The notes under the pieces: generated by a model
The model's database searches: none
What the model was told of the DNA's origin: nothing
What the model saw: only the letters and a program-made list of their open reading frames with translations
In this document: positions 51,408 through 61,666 of the stretch, piece by piece
Layout of the letters: each line of letters opens with the position of its first letter
Numbering within the stretch: position 1 is the stretch's first letter
Position numbers and translations under genes: made by a program
DNA from: Telmatospirillum siberiense
Lineage (GTDB): Bacteria > Pseudomonadota > Alphaproteobacteria > Rhodospirillales > Magnetospirillaceae
Direction: 5' to 3'
Assembly (NCBI RefSeq): GCF_002845745.1
Contig: NZ_PIUM01000001.1
Location: 186,001 to 250,000 of the forward strand
Length of the DNA: 64,000 nucleotides

Positions 51408-52106
51408 GCGTTTGCGGGCCCAGAAGACGGTGAAGCGGTAGCGTTTCCATGCGACGTCCGCCACGGCGAAGCCGGCTTCATGCAGCCAGGCGACCTGATC
51501 GGTCATCAGGGCGTTGCGATCACGCCGCGACCGCTCCAGGGCGACCGCCAGATCCTGCTCGCCCAGGGCGGAGGCCCGCACATCGGCCAGCCAGCGCGCG
51601 TGATAGGCGCGTTCGGCGGCCGGGGCCGGTGCCAGGGACTGGTCGGCATTGATGAACAGGCCGCCGGGCAGCAGCGCATCGTGAATACGACGGAACAGGG
51701 ACCGCTTTTCTCCATCGGCCAGATGATGGATCGACAGAGCCGAAACGACCGCGCCGACCGGGTTCGGCAAGTCCATGTGGCGGTAGTCGGCAACCTTGAT
51801 GCGGACGCGCTCGCCGAAACGGGTCAGGCGCAGGCGGGCCTGTTCGGCCATTTTCTCGGCGACGTCGATGGCTGTCAGGCTGGCCTGGGGAAACCGGTCG
51901 AGCACCAGTTCCGACAAAAGGCCGGTTCCCGCGCCAAGGTCCAGGCAATGAACCGGCTCGTCGCAAAGATGGTCCTCCAGAAGTTCGAGGACGCTGCCGT
52001 AGAAATCGTCGAAACGGGGAACCAGGCGGCGGCGGAGACGATCGAAATGCCGCGCCGAATTGTCGAAGGCCTCGCGGACCAGGTGACCATGCGGATTTTC
52101 TCTCAC
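51405..52106 (-). CDS. Class I SAM-dependent methyltransferase
   Basis: A 233-residue soluble enzyme with the Rossmann methyltransferase motifs: CLDLGAGTGLLSEL (motif I), TAIDVAEKM, and a VSALSIHHL motif with ADGEKRSLFRRIHDALLPGGLF. The rest resembles small-molecule methyltransferases. The start is GTG with GAGGC upstream. No neighbour indicates the substrate. Confidence 0.88.
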   Translation of the reverse strand: MRENPHGHLVREAFDNSARHFDRLRRRLVPRFDDFYGSVLELLEDHLCDEPVHCLDLGAGTGLLSELVLDRFPQASLTAIDVAEKMAEQARLRLTRFGERVRIKVADYRHMDLPNPVGAVVSALSIHHLADGEKRSLFRRIHDALLPGGLFINADQSLAPAPAAERAYHARWLADVRASALGEQDLAVALERSRRDRNALMTDQVAWLHEAGFAVADVAWKRYRFTVFWARKR

Positions 52107-52369
52107 GGCCGCCTCGCGATCGCCGTGGCCTTGAGGACAGGCACGCCATGCGCGGGGCGGCTATCGCCTGCGCCCATCCGGTGGCGTGGCGCGTCGAAGA
52201 AGACCGGTCGAGTACGCATGGGCAGACCCCCCGTACGGTCATTGACGGCGCACAGTTTGGCAGACCGGATCGTTTCGGCAAAGCCCTTCCAGGGCATAGA
52301 CCGCGCTTGACCGGAAAGGCGTTGATTCCTTTCGGGAAAAAATTTCGAATGGCCGGGGCTGTTGCCGTA

Positions 52370-53317
52370 TCAGTCGAAAAACGCGGGTGTCCGACGGGTC
52401 GGATGGTTGAAGTCGACCACCGGCCCCAGGGGGACGATCCCGGTCGGGTTGATGGTCCGGTGGCTTCCGTAATAGTGCTGCTTGATATGATCGAAGCGCA
52501 CGGTGTCAGCCACGACCGGGATCCGATAGAGGGCTCGCGTATAATCCCAAAGCTCTGGGAAATCGATCAGGCGGGCGCGATTGCACTTGAAGTGACCGTG
52601 ATAGACCGCGTCGAAGCGCAAAAGGGTGGTGAACAGTCGCCAGTCGGCTTCGCTGACCTGATCGCCCAGGAGGAATGCGTGGTCCCGCAAATGGCGTTCC
52701 AGCTTGTCGAGGGTGGCGAACAGCGTGCCGTAAGCCTCCTCATAGGCGGCCTGCGTGGTGGCGAAGCCGGCGCGATAGACCCCGTTGTTCACGCTGTCGT
52801 AGATCTCGTCGTTCCAGGCGTCGATTTCGGCCTCGCGATCCTTCGGGCGGAAGGTGGGGCCGGTCGCCAGGGACCCGAAATCGGCATCGAAGATGCGAAT
52901 GATTTCTGAGGATTCGTTGTTGACGATGGTCCGGCGCATCTTGTCCCAAAGCACCGGCACGGTGACCCGGCCGCTGTAGGTGGGATCGGCCTTGGTATAA
53001 ATCTCCCACAGAAAGGCCGCGTCATTGACCGGATCGGCTCCGTCGGCCAACTCCCAGCCGTTCTCCAGCATCAGGGGGGCGACCACGCTGACCCCGATGG
53101 CGGAGCGCAACCCCTTCAGCTCGCGGTAGATCAGGGTGCGATGCGCCCAGGGACAGGCGTAGGAGACGTAGAGATGGTAGCGTCCGGCCTCGGCCGGAAA
53201 GCCCGTATCCGTGCCGATGCGGTGGCGGAATTGCGTGGGCGGCCTGACGAAGCGGCCGTTTTGCGACGCCGTGTCATACCATTTATCCTGCCACCGGCCA
53301 TCGACCAACAGACCCAT
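52370..53317 (-). CDS. Glutathionyl-hydroquinone reductase (YqjG/Xi-class GST)
   Basis: A 315-residue glutathione transferase-fold enzyme that reduces glutathionyl-hydroquinones. The active-site cysteine C55 lies in YACPWAHR, followed by NNESSEIIRIFD and the C-terminal helical domain with DWRLFTTLLRFDAVYHGHFKCN. GGAAGGC precedes the ATG. Together with a LysR regulator and a pirin it forms a common quinone-stress set. Confidence 0.93.
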   Translation of the reverse strand: MGLLVDGRWQDKWYDTASQNGRFVRPPTQFRHRIGTDTGFPAEAGRYHLYVSYACPWAHRTLIYRELKGLRSAIGVSVVAPLMLENGWELADGADPVNDAAFLWEIYTKADPTYSGRVTVPVLWDKMRRTIVNNESSEIIRIFDADFGSLATGPTFRPKDREAEIDAWNDEIYDSVNNGVYRAGFATTQAAYEEAYGTLFATLDKLERHLRDHAFLLGDQVSEADWRLFTTLLRFDAVYHGHFKCNRARLIDFPELWDYTRALYRIPVVADTVRFDHIKQHYYGSHRTINPTGIVPLGPVVDFNHPTRRTPAFFD

Positions 53318-53432
53318 TCGCCTTGCCTTCCTTGAATATTCAAGTTGCCCCCATCATCGGATGAAGGGCCGCCCGCGGGCAACGCCGGATGACGGCAAAA
53401 CAGTGTTGCGTGGGGTGGAACGGCGGCGTTCG

Positions 53433-54344
53433 CTATTCCACCAGATCCCAATAGGGGCGGGAACCGATATGCTCGACGAGAAAATCGACGAAAGCCCGCA
53501 CTTTGGGCGACAGGTGGCGATTGTGCGGATAAACCGCGTGGATGGCCAGATCCTGGGGAATGTACTCCGACAGCAGAGGGACCAGGCTGCCGGCCTGAAG
53601 GTCGCGGCCGACGATGAAGCTGGGCAGGGTGACGATGCCGACCCCCCCCAGGGCGGCTTCGCGTAGCGCATCGCCATTGTCCACCCGCAGCCGGCCATGC
53701 ACTTCCACCGCCCAGCGCTGGCCTTCCAGCGTATGAAAGGGCCATTCCTCGGGCGTCGTCCGATTGCTGTAGGTCAGGCAGCAATGTCCATCGAGATCGT
53801 TCGGAGTAAGGGGGGTGCCATATTGTTCAAGATAGGCGGGGCTGGCGCAGACGACACGGCGGGCGGGAGCCAGATAACGGGCGATCAAACTTGAATCCTC
53901 AAGCTTTCCGATACGGACCGCGACGTCGAAGCCTTCGTCGACGAGACTGACGAAACGGTCGTTCATCGCCATATCGATGTCGATCTGCGGATAGCGGGCG
54001 AGGAAAGCCGGAAGCAGGGGGGCCAGGTGCAGAACGCCGAAACTCATCGGCGCGTTGATCCTGAGCTTGCCGCGCGGTGCCGCCTGCAGGCTGCTGACCG
54101 AAAGATTGGCCTCCTCGATTTCGGCCAGAATACGCGCGCAACGTTCGTAATAGGCCTGGCCGATCTCGGTCAGCGAGAGGCTGCGGGTGGTTCGGTGGAA
54201 GAGCCGGGCGCCCAGTTGCGATTCCAGCGCGGAGACCTGACGACTGACCACCGATTTCGACAGGCCGAGCCGCCGGGCCGCTTCTGAAAAGCTATGGCTG
54301 TCGGCGACGCGGACAAACGCTTCCATGCTATCCAGGCGGTCCAA
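53433..54344 (-). CDS. LysR-family transcriptional regulator
   Basis: A 303-residue regulator with an N-terminal helix-turn-helix (MEAFVRVADSHSFSEAARRLGLSKSVVSRQVSALE) and a substrate-binding-type effector domain. TTG at 54344 is the likely start because GGGGG lies upstream and family members begin MDRLDSMEAF; an ATG lies six codons later. It is divergent from the pirin gene; the gap contains ttaaattagcaa-type sequence compatible with a T-N11-A site. It probably controls pirin and perhaps the hydroquinone reductase. Confidence 0.92.
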   Translation of the reverse strand: MDRLDSMEAFVRVADSHSFSEAARRLGLSKSVVSRQVSALESQLGARLFHRTTRSLSLTEIGQAYYERCARILAEIEEANLSVSSLQAAPRGKLRINAPMSFGVLHLAPLLPAFLARYPQIDIDMAMNDRFVSLVDEGFDVAVRIGKLEDSSLIARYLAPARRVVCASPAYLEQYGTPLTPNDLDGHCCLTYSNRTTPEEWPFHTLEGQRWAVEVHGRLRVDNGDALREAALGGVGIVTLPSFIVGRDLQAGSLVPLLSEYIPQDLAIHAVYPHNRHLSPKVRAFVDFLVEHIGSRPYWDLVE

Positions 54345-54473
54345 GATTTCCCCCTCTCCATTGTCGTTAAATTAGCAACAGTATAGTGCTTATGTGGCGG
54401 ATTGTCTCCAATTTTGGGTGGAGATATCCTCGTTCTCAAGATCGACGGGCGTCTCACACAGGAGTTTTACGCC

Positions 54474-55175
54474 ATGACCATCACCTTGCGTCCCGCCGCC
54501 GAGCGCGGCCATGCCAACCACGGTTGGCTCGACACGCATCACAGTTTTTCCTTCGCCCATTACCACGACCCCGATCATATGGGGTTCCGCGCCCTGCGCG
54601 TCATCAACGACGACAGGATCGCACCCGGAACGGGCTTCGGAACCCATGGTCATCACGACATGGAGATCGTGACCTACGTGACGGAAGGCGTGCTCGAACA
54701 TCGCGACAGCATGGGAGAGCATTCGATCATCCGGCCCGGCGAGGTTCAGCGGATGTCGGCCGGAACGGGCATTCGGCATTCCGAATATAATGGCTCGCGC
54801 TCCGAAACGCTGAAGCTGCTGCAGATTTGGCTGCTGCCGGAGAAGGAAGGCCTGCCGCCCGGTTATGAACAGAAATTGTTCGCTGAAGAAGAGAAGCACA
54901 ACCGTCTGCGTCTGATCGCCGCTCCCGACGGCCGCGAAGGCGCGCTGAGCATCCATCAGGACGTGGCCCTCTACGCGGCCAAACTGGACGGCGGGAGCGT
55001 CCTCACCCATTCCCTGGACATTGGTCGCGGTGCCTGGTTGCAGATGGTTTCGGGTCAGGTTCTGCTGAATGATCAGCCGATGCGGGCCGGTGATGGCGCT
55101 GCCGTCGAAGGCGAGGATCTGCTCACCGTCAAAGCTGACCAGACGAGCGAATTCCTTCTCTTCGATCTTGCTTAA
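54474..55175 (+). CDS. Pirin family protein (YhhW/YhaK-like)
   Basis: A 233-residue bicupin. The N-terminal cupin has the metal-binding pattern GFGTHGHHDMEIVTYV and GTGIRHSEYN. YhhW-type pirins are quercetinases that may act on flavonoid-like or quinone compounds. AGGAG lies before the ATG at 54474. The stop is followed by a strong hairpin. Confidence 0.92.
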   Translation: MTITLRPAAERGHANHGWLDTHHSFSFAHYHDPDHMGFRALRVINDDRIAPGTGFGTHGHHDMEIVTYVTEGVLEHRDSMGEHSIIRPGEVQRMSAGTGIRHSEYNGSRSETLKLLQIWLLPEKEGLPPGYEQKLFAEEEKHNRLRLIAAPDGREGALSIHQDVALYAAKLDGGSVLTHSLDIGRGAWLQMVSGQVLLNDQPMRAGDGAAVEGEDLLTVKADQTSEFLLFDLA

Positions 55176-55184
55176 GAATCCAGG

Positions 55185-55226
55185 GCGCTCCCTCGCCAAT
55201 CGTCTGGCCCTCCGGCGAGGGGGCGC
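55185..55226 (+). terminator. Hairpin terminator after the pirin gene
   Basis: Thirteen-base arms gcgctccctcgcc / ggcgagggggcgc with one G-T pair, ten bases after the stop. Confidence 0.7.
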
Positions 55227-55507
55227 ATTACAAGAGATCACGTTCCGTTCTCCTCAAATGCGTCTTAAAATTTGCCGGTTCCCCTATGGTTTATGAATAA
55301 TGGCCTTTTTCCGGGTGCCTTGAATACTTGGGTAATCGCGCGGGGGCCGGGGGCGGCGAAACGGTCGCCCCGGTTTTGTGGAATGATCCTAAATCTTGGA
55401 AAAACAATGATCTAAGAGCGGGCTCTCCTGCCTTCGCTCTCGCCTCGTCTTCACTGCGGGTCTATCATGAAGCCGGATTTCATGGGAACTTCAGGGAGGG
55501 TCCATTC
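55227..55507. other. Intergenic region before the Old Yellow Enzyme gene
   Basis: No supported gene; the frame in phase with the next gene runs back to 55328 but has no family sequence. It should contain the promoter of the flavin oxidoreductase gene. Confidence 0.4.
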
Positions 55508-56626
55508 ATGGCGGGATCGAGTCATCTGTTTGAGCCGTTGGCGATCAGGGACATGCGTTTGAACAACCGCATCGTCGTGGCGCCCATGTGCCAATACAGC
55601 GCCATCGACGGAACCCCGCAGGACTGGCATTTCCAGCATTATGGCAATCTGGCGGTTTCCGGGCCGGGCATGATCGTGGTCGAGGCGACCGCGGTATCCC
55701 CGGAAGGGCGGATATCGCCCAACTGCCTGGGGCTTTATTCGGATGCCTGCGAGGCCGGTCTTGCGCAACTCGTCCGGACCGTCAAGCAGTTCGGCGAGAC
55801 CCGGATCGCCTTGCAGCTCTGTCACGCCGGCCGCAAGGCCTCGACGCAACCGCCATGGCAAGGCGCCGGGCCGTTGTCGTCGGCGGATGGCGCCTGGCCG
55901 ACCCTGTCGGCCTCGGCCATTCCCTACACGTCCAACTGGCCGGCACCGTCGGAAGCCGGGCCTTACGATCTGGACCGTCTGCGCCATGCCTTCGTCGATG
56001 CCGTCATCCGCGCCGAAAGGGTTGGTTTCGACTCCATCGAAATCCATTCGGCGCATGGTTACCTGTTGCATCAGTTCCTCTCGCCGCTCTCCAATCGTCG
56101 GACCGACGTTTATGGTGGAGCGCTGGAGGGGCGTATGCGGTTCCCGCTTGAGGTGATCAGGGCCGTAAGAGTGGTCTGGCCGGCCAACAAGCCGCTGGGA
56201 ATCAGGGTGAGCGCCACTGACTGGATCGACGGCGGCTTCTCGCCCGACGAGGCGGTTGCCTATGTGGCGGCCTGCAAGGCCGAGGGGGTGGATTACGTTT
56301 GTGTGTCCTCGGGTGGATTGTCGCCCGACGCCAAGATCCCCGTCACTCCCGGATATCAGGTGGAACTGGCCGCCCGCATCCGCCGCGAGACGGGGATGCT
56401 GACCAGGGCGGTCGGATTGATCGCCGACGCGCATCTGGCCGAGGAGGTGCTGGCCAAGGGGCAGGCCGATTTCATCGCCCTCGGGCGCGCCTTTCTCGAC
56501 GACCCCCGCTGGGTATGGCATGCCGCCGATGTCCTGCGGGCGAACGCCTTCTATCCGCCGCAGTATCTGCGGGTTCAACCGAAATTATGGCCGGGAGCGG
56601 GACAACGCGCCGGTCTCGCCGGCTAA
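55508..56626 (+). CDS. NADH:flavin oxidoreductase, Old Yellow Enzyme (XenA/YqjM-like)
   Basis: A 372-residue FMN-dependent ene-reductase. The cysteine C28 in VAPMCQYSA is typical of the XenA/YqjM class, HSAHGYLLHQFLSPLSNRR carries the substrate-binding histidines, and DFIALGRAFLDDPRW ends the FMN site. The ATG at 55508 follows GGGAGG. It reduces activated alkenes, quinones or nitro compounds, and fits the local theme of electrophile and quinone detoxification. Confidence 0.93.
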   Translation: MAGSSHLFEPLAIRDMRLNNRIVVAPMCQYSAIDGTPQDWHFQHYGNLAVSGPGMIVVEATAVSPEGRISPNCLGLYSDACEAGLAQLVRTVKQFGETRIALQLCHAGRKASTQPPWQGAGPLSSADGAWPTLSASAIPYTSNWPAPSEAGPYDLDRLRHAFVDAVIRAERVGFDSIEIHSAHGYLLHQFLSPLSNRRTDVYGGALEGRMRFPLEVIRAVRVVWPANKPLGIRVSATDWIDGGFSPDEAVAYVAACKAEGVDYVCVSSGGLSPDAKIPVTPGYQVELAARIRRETGMLTRAVGLIADAHLAEEVLAKGQADFIALGRAFLDDPRWVWHAADVLRANAFYPPQYLRVQPKLWPGAGQRAGLAG

Positions 56627-56908
56627 TCGAGGCGCAGAAAAAATCATCCGGCGCAAGTATGGCCTGAATGACCGGATGGCTTTTCCTTTGTCGCGTCCGG
56701 TATGCAGAGCTGCCGACGGCTTACTGGATCTGGGATAATTCTGGCTCGCGGGCTGCCGTATTTGTGAGCAAATTCAGCGAAAAAGATGAGGCTGCCCAAA
56801 ATATGGCGCCAGCCTCTTGTAAGCTCCGAGAGGTGACGTCATCATGCGACGGTCAATGTCGGTTAAAGACAGACGGGCCACCTTAAATCTCTTGGAGGGA
56901 ACGACAAA

Positions 56909-57928
56909 ATGAAGTCCATCTTCTCCCTTTGTCTGGCGACGGTTCTACTGGGAATTGCAGGTACCGCCGAAGCCGGTCAAACATTCGATTCCGTGAAGAG
57001 CCGCGGACAGGTGGTCTGTGGCGTCCATACCGGTCTGGGCGGTTTCGGGGCACCGGATCAGAAGGGCAATTGGGCGGGCCTCGATGTCGATGTCTGCCGC
57101 GCCGTCGCCGCAGCCATGTTCGGCGATTCCACCAAGGTCCGCTATGTGCCGCTGTCGGCGCAGCAGCGCCTGCCGGCCCTGCAGTCGGGCGAGGTCGATC
57201 TGCTGTCGCGCAACACCACCTGGACGCTGACGCGCGAGGCCTCCAACGGTCTGTTGTTCGCCGCCGTCGATTTCTATGACGGCCAAGGTTTCCTGGTCGC
57301 CAAGAAACTCGGCGTGAAGAGCGCCAGGGAACTGAACGGGGCGACCGTCTGCGTCCAGACCGGCACCACCACCGAACTCAATCTGTCGGACTTCGCCCGT
57401 GCCAACAAGATCGACATCAAGCCGGTGACCATCGAAAGCTTCGAGGAGGCGGCGAGCGCCTTCATTTCGGGGCGTTGCGACGCCATGACCTCGGACGGGT
57501 CCCAGTTGGCGGCCATCCGCGCCAATCAGACGCCGGTCCCGGATGATTATGTCATCCTGCCGGAACGCATTTCGAAGGAGCCCCTGGCCACAGCCGTGCG
57601 CCAGGGTGACGATCAATGGTTCAACCTGGTGAAATGGTCCTTCCAGGCGATGATCGACGCCGAAGAGCGCGGCGTGAGCTCCGCCAATGTCGATGCCCAG
57701 TTGAAAAGCTCCGATCCCAACATTCAGCGCCTGCTGGGCGTCACCCCGGGCATGGGCAAGAGTCTCGGCGTCGATGAGAAATGGGCCTATTCCATCATCA
57801 AGCAGGTCGGCAATTACGGTGAAAGCTACGACCGCAATGTCGGCAAGGATTCCAAGCTGAAACTGGAACGTGGATTGAACGATCTGTGGAACAAGGGCGG
57901 GCTGATGTACGCCATGCCGATCCGCTGA
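56909..57928 (+). CDS. aapJ: General L-amino-acid ABC transporter, binding protein
   Basis: A 339-residue periplasmic binding protein with a signal sequence ending AGTAEA and the amino-acid binding fold: VVCGVHTGLGGFGAPDQKGNWAGLDVDVCRAVAAA, LLSRNTTWTLTREA and YVILPERISKEPL. It is the AapJ type (long form). GGAGGG lies before the ATG. First of four genes aapJQMP; 56627-56908 upstream holds no gene and includes a 7-bp hairpin (gaggctg / cagcctc). Confidence 0.95.
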   Translation: MKSIFSLCLATVLLGIAGTAEAGQTFDSVKSRGQVVCGVHTGLGGFGAPDQKGNWAGLDVDVCRAVAAAMFGDSTKVRYVPLSAQQRLPALQSGEVDLLSRNTTWTLTREASNGLLFAAVDFYDGQGFLVAKKLGVKSARELNGATVCVQTGTTTELNLSDFARANKIDIKPVTIESFEEAASAFISGRCDAMTSDGSQLAAIRANQTPVPDDYVILPERISKEPLATAVRQGDDQWFNLVKWSFQAMIDAEERGVSSANVDAQLKSSDPNIQRLLGVTPGMGKSLGVDEKWAYSIIKQVGNYGESYDRNVGKDSKLKLERGLNDLWNKGGLMYAMPIR

Positions 57929-57937
57929 TTCTCCGCC

Positions 57938-59131
57938 ATGGTTGATCCCGTTTCGTCTGGGGCTTCCTCCGCGGAATTCCGTCATTGGTGGAACAATGAG
58001 AGATTCCGCGGAGTTTTATACCAATTTCTGCTGATGGCGATGGTGGCTGGCATCGGCTGGTTCCTGGTCGCCAACACGCTCACCAATCTCAATGCCCGTC
58101 ATATCGCCACCGGCTTCGGGTTCCTGGACCGCGAAGCCGGTTTCGGCATCAGCGAACATCTGGTTCCCTATCTGCCGTCCGACTCCTACTTTCGGGCGTT
58201 CGAGGTGGGGCTGCTGAACACGCTGGAGGTCGCCGTCATCGGTATCGTCCTGACGACCCTTCTGGGGCTCGTCATGGGCATCGCCCGGCTTTCGCACAAC
58301 TGGCTGGTGGCGCGTCTGGCCTCGGCCTATGTCGAGGCCATGCGCAATGTGCCGGTCCTGCTGTTGTTGCTGTTCTGCTATTCCCTGATCACGGTTTCAC
58401 TGCCGCTATCGCGCAACGCCTTCAATCTGTTCGACTGCATCTTCCTGTCCAACCGCGGCTTGCGCGTGCCGGCGATGATCTGGGACGACAGCGCGGTGAT
58501 GGTGGTTTCAACCCTGGCGCTCGCCGTGGCGGCCAGTTTTCTGGTCGGCGTCTGGGCCCGTCGCCGGCAGGAAAAGACCGGCCGCTATTTCCCGGTGCTC
58601 TGGAGCAGTCTTGGGCTCATCGCGGGCTTGCCCCTGATCGCCTTTCTGGCGACCGGCGCCCATCTTTCCTTCGACGTGCCGCACATGGCGGGGTTCAATT
58701 TCGCCGGAGGTTCGACCGTCAGTCCGGAATTCGCCGCCCTTTTGCTGGGGCTGGTGGTCTACACCGGAGCCTTCATCGCCGAGATCGTGCGAAGCGGCAT
58801 TCTGGCGGTGTCCTACGGCCAGACCGAGGCCGCGCTGGCGCTCGGCCTGTCGCGAATGCAGGTGCTGCGTCTGGTCGTCCTGCCGCAAAGCCTGCGCGTC
58901 ATCATTCCGCCGCTGACCAGTCAATATCTCAATCTTGTGAAGAACTCGCCGCTGGCGGTGGCCATCGGTTTTCCCGATCTGGTGAGCGTGGCCAATACCG
59001 CCATCAACCAGACGGGGCAGGCGGTCGAGGGGGTGTCCATCATCATGGGGGTCTATCTGGCCATCAGCCTGATCCTGTCCTTCCTGATGAACTGGTACAA
59101 CAAGCGGGTTGCCTTGCGGGGAGGGCGCTGA
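57938..59131 (+). CDS. aapQ: General L-amino-acid ABC transporter, permease
   Basis: A 397-residue inner-membrane permease with about eight helices. The EAA-like loop is seen in SYGQTEAALALGLSRMQVLRLVVLPQSLR, and the N-terminal RFRGVLYQFLLMAMVAG matches AapQ. It follows aapJ by nine bases and precedes aapM by one, in a single operon. Confidence 0.95.
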   Translation: MVDPVSSGASSAEFRHWWNNERFRGVLYQFLLMAMVAGIGWFLVANTLTNLNARHIATGFGFLDREAGFGISEHLVPYLPSDSYFRAFEVGLLNTLEVAVIGIVLTTLLGLVMGIARLSHNWLVARLASAYVEAMRNVPVLLLLLFCYSLITVSLPLSRNAFNLFDCIFLSNRGLRVPAMIWDDSAVMVVSTLALAVAASFLVGVWARRRQEKTGRYFPVLWSSLGLIAGLPLIAFLATGAHLSFDVPHMAGFNFAGGSTVSPEFAALLLGLVVYTGAFIAEIVRSGILAVSYGQTEAALALGLSRMQVLRLVVLPQSLRVIIPPLTSQYLNLVKNSPLAVAIGFPDLVSVANTAINQTGQAVEGVSIIMGVYLAISLILSFLMNWYNKRVALRGGR

Positions 59132-59132
59132 G

Positions 59133-60227
59133 ATGGCCGAATCCTCCCTGCTGGAAAATCCTTCCGCCAATGGTTGGCTGCGCGGCCCCGTCGACTGGGC
59201 GCGAAAAAATCTGTTCAGTTCGCCCGCCAACAGCCTGCTCACCATCGTCGCTTTGTGGGGGTTGTGGCTGGCGGTTCCGCCCGCGATTCAATGGGGGCTG
59301 ATCAAGGCGACCTGGATCGGCGATCCGGCCGCGTGCCGGGCGGCCGGCGGTGCCTGCTGGGGGTTGGTTACCGAGAAATACCGTCTGATCCTGTTCGGTA
59401 TCTACCCCTACGACGAGCAATGGCGTCCGTTCCTGGCTGTCGTCCTGTTCATCGTCATGCTGGCGACGGCGGCCAATCCGCGATTCTGGAGGCCGTGGCT
59501 GGGTTGGGTGCTGGTGGCCGGACTGGTCGTCGTGAGCGTCCTCATGTGGGGTGGCATCCTTGGATTGCCCCTGGTGACGAATGACCGCTGGGGTGGCCTG
59601 CCCCTGACCTTGATCCTGTCGATCTTCGGTATCGTCCTGTCCTTTCCGCTGGCCGTGGTGCTGGCGCTGGGGCGGCGTTCGCAATTGCCGGCGGTGCGGG
59701 CTTGGTGCGTCGTCTATATCGAGCTGTGGCGCGGCGTGCCCCTGATCAGCGTGCTGTTCATGGCCTCCATCATGTTTCCGCTGTTCATGCCCGAGGGCGT
59801 GACCATCGATAAATTGCTGCGCGCGCAGCTCGGCATTATTTTGTTCACGGCCGCCTATCTGGCCGAGATCGTCCGTGGCGGCTTGCAGGCCATTCCGCGT
59901 GGGCAATATGAGGCGGCCGATTCCATCGGCCTGACCTACTGGCAGAAGATGCGCCTGGTGATTTTGCCCCAGGCGTTGCGGCTGGTCATTCCGCCGCTGG
60001 TCGGCCAGTTCATCACGACCTTCAAGGATACCTCGCTGGTCATCATCATCGGACTTTACGATCTGCTTTCCAGTACCAAGGTGGCCCTGTCGGATCCGCA
60101 ATGGCGGGCCTTCTATGTCGAGGGCTATGTGGTGGCTGCGTTGATCTATTTCGTTTTTTCCTACGTGATGTCGCAATACAGTCAATATCTTGAGCGCCGC
60201 CTCAGTGCCGGCGCGCGCCGCAGGTGA
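59133..60227 (+). CDS. aapM: General L-amino-acid ABC transporter, second permease
   Basis: A 364-residue permease. The EAA loop is [29 protein letters not shown], and the preceding [26 protein letters not shown] is typical of polar amino-acid permeases. GGAGGG lies 13 bases before the ATG. Its stop overlaps the aapP ATG. Confidence 0.95.
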   Translation: MAESSLLENPSANGWLRGPVDWARKNLFSSPANSLLTIVALWGLWLAVPPAIQWGLIKATWIGDPAACRAAGGACWGLVTEKYRLILFGIYPYDEQWRPFLAVVLFIVMLATAANPRFWRPWLGWVLVAGLVVVSVLMWGGILGLPLVTNDRWGGLPLTLILSIFGIVLSFPLAVVLALGRRSQLPAVRAWCVVYIELWRGVPLISVLFMASIMFPLFMPEGVTIDKLLRAQLGIILFTAAYLAEIVRGGLQAIPRGQYEAADSIGLTYWQKMRLVILPQALRLVIPPLVGQFITTFKDTSLVIIIGLYDLLSSTKVALSDPQWRAFYVEGYVVAALIYFVFSYVMSQYSQYLERRLSAGARRR

Positions 60228-60988
60228 TGGGAACAAGCTTCATGCCGACAGACGAAATCGTCATTTCGCTCAAAGACGTGAACAAGTGGTACGGGACGTT
60301 CCACGCCCTGCGCGACATCAATCTTGACGTCCGCAGGGGTGAGCGGGTGGTGGTGGCCGGGCCCTCGGGGTCGGGGAAATCCACGATGATCCGTTGCGTC
60401 AACCGCCTGGAGGAACATCAGAGCGGCATCATTCTGGTCAATGGGACCGAAGTCTCGAACGACGTCAAGGCGGTCGAGAAGGTGCGCCGCGACGTCGGCA
60501 TGGTCTTCCAGCAGTTCAATCTGTTTCCCCATCTGACAGTGTTGGAAAATCTGACGCTGGCCCCGATCTGGGTTAAGCACATGCCGAAGGCCGAGGCGGC
60601 GGACATCGCCATGAAATATCTGGAGCGCGTGAAGATTCACGAGCAGGCCAAGAAATATCCGGGCCAACTGTCGGGCGGTCAGCAGCAGCGCGTGGCTATC
60701 GCCCGCAGCCTGTGCATGCGCCCCAGCATCATGCTGTTCGACGAACCGACGTCGGCGCTCGATCCCGAAATGATCAAGGAAGTCCTGGACGTGATGGTCG
60801 AACTGGCCGAAGAAGGCATGACCATGGTATGCGTCACCCACGAAATGGGGTTCGCCCGCACCGTTGCCGACAAGGTGGTGTTCATGGCCGATGGTCAGGT
60901 GGTGGAAATGAACACTCCCTCCGAACTTTTCGGCAATCCGAAGGAAGAACGGACACGACAGTTCCTGAGTCAGATCATCCGTCACTGA
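60227..60988 (+). CDS. aapP: General L-amino-acid ABC transporter, ATPase
   Basis: A 253-residue ABC ATPase with Walker [11 protein letters not shown]-loop [16 protein letters not shown], signature LSGGQQQR, Walker [15 protein letters not shown] and switch histidine [11 protein letters not shown] 60227 overlaps the aapM stop (TGATG); an ATG at 60242 is also possible. Last gene of aapJQMP. Confidence 0.95.
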   Translation: MGTSFMPTDEIVISLKDVNKWYGTFHALRDINLDVRRGERVVVAGPSGSGKSTMIRCVNRLEEHQSGIILVNGTEVSNDVKAVEKVRRDVGMVFQQFNLFPHLTVLENLTLAPIWVKHMPKAEAADIAMKYLERVKIHEQAKKYPGQLSGGQQQRVAIARSLCMRPSIMLFDEPTSALDPEMIKEVLDVMVELAEEGMTMVCVTHEMGFARTVADKVVFMADGQVVEMNTPSELFGNPKEERTRQFLSQIIRH

Positions 60989-61043
60989 CGCCGGTTGAAA
61001 CGAGGGGGCGCGCGGCGCGCAGACGCCGGGCGGAGGTACAGCG

Positions 61044-61595
61044 TTGAGTGGTGATCTTTGGGTGTTCGGTTACGGCTCGCTGATGTGGCGGCCGGATTTT
61101 CCTTATGTGGAGGTGGAGCCCGCCGTTCTCGACGGATATCACCGGTCCTTTTGCATCTACAGCCGCTATTGGCGGGGAACGCCGGAGCGGCCCGGGCTGG
61201 TGCTGGGCCTGACGCCGGGCGGCGTCTGCCGGGGGCTGGTCTACCGCGTGGCCGAGGAGGAGCGGCACGCGGTCGTTTCCTATCTGAACGAGCGTGAACT
61301 CGGCAGCTATGCCTATCTTCCGAAGACCCTCCCGGTCACCATCGGTGACGCCAGGGTGAACGCCTATACGTTCGTCGCCGACGAGGCTCATCGTTACTAT
61401 GCCGGTGATCTTGCCCTGGCCGAAGCGGCCCATATCATCATGGAGTCGCAAGGCATCGCCGGCCTCAACCGCGATTATCTGATCAACACGGTCCGCGAGT
61501 TGGAAGCCACCGGCTTCGTCGAGCCGGCCCTGCACGCCCTGTTGCGCACCGTCGAGGAACTGACCGGCGTCATCGAAGGCGGCAGCGGGATTTGA
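61044..61595 (+). CDS. chaC: Gamma-glutamylcyclotransferase, ChaC type
   Basis: A 183-residue enzyme that splits the gamma-glutamyl bond of glutathione to 5-oxoproline and Cys-Gly. It has the diagnostic VFGYGSLMWRPDF at the N-terminus and YWRGTPERPGLVLGL. The start is TTG with GGAGG upstream. Located 55 bases after the amino-acid transporter, it could recycle glutathione amino acids. Confidence 0.9.
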   Translation: MSGDLWVFGYGSLMWRPDFPYVEVEPAVLDGYHRSFCIYSRYWRGTPERPGLVLGLTPGGVCRGLVYRVAEEERHAVVSYLNERELGSYAYLPKTLPVTIGDARVNAYTFVADEAHRYYAGDLALAEAAHIIMESQGIAGLNRDYLINTVRELEATGFVEPALHALLRTVEELTGVIEGGSGI

Positions 61596-61666
61596 AAAAG
61601 CGCAGGGTCACCTCAGACGAGGGATAGGAGGGCTTTTAAGCCGCCGAGGCCCCTGGGCGTCGTTTT

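Noticed and set aside
52103-52297. 38-64-codon frame overlapping the methyltransferase start by GTGA
   Set aside because: The overlap looks like coupling, but the peptide has no recognisable sequence, and the ribosome site is poor.
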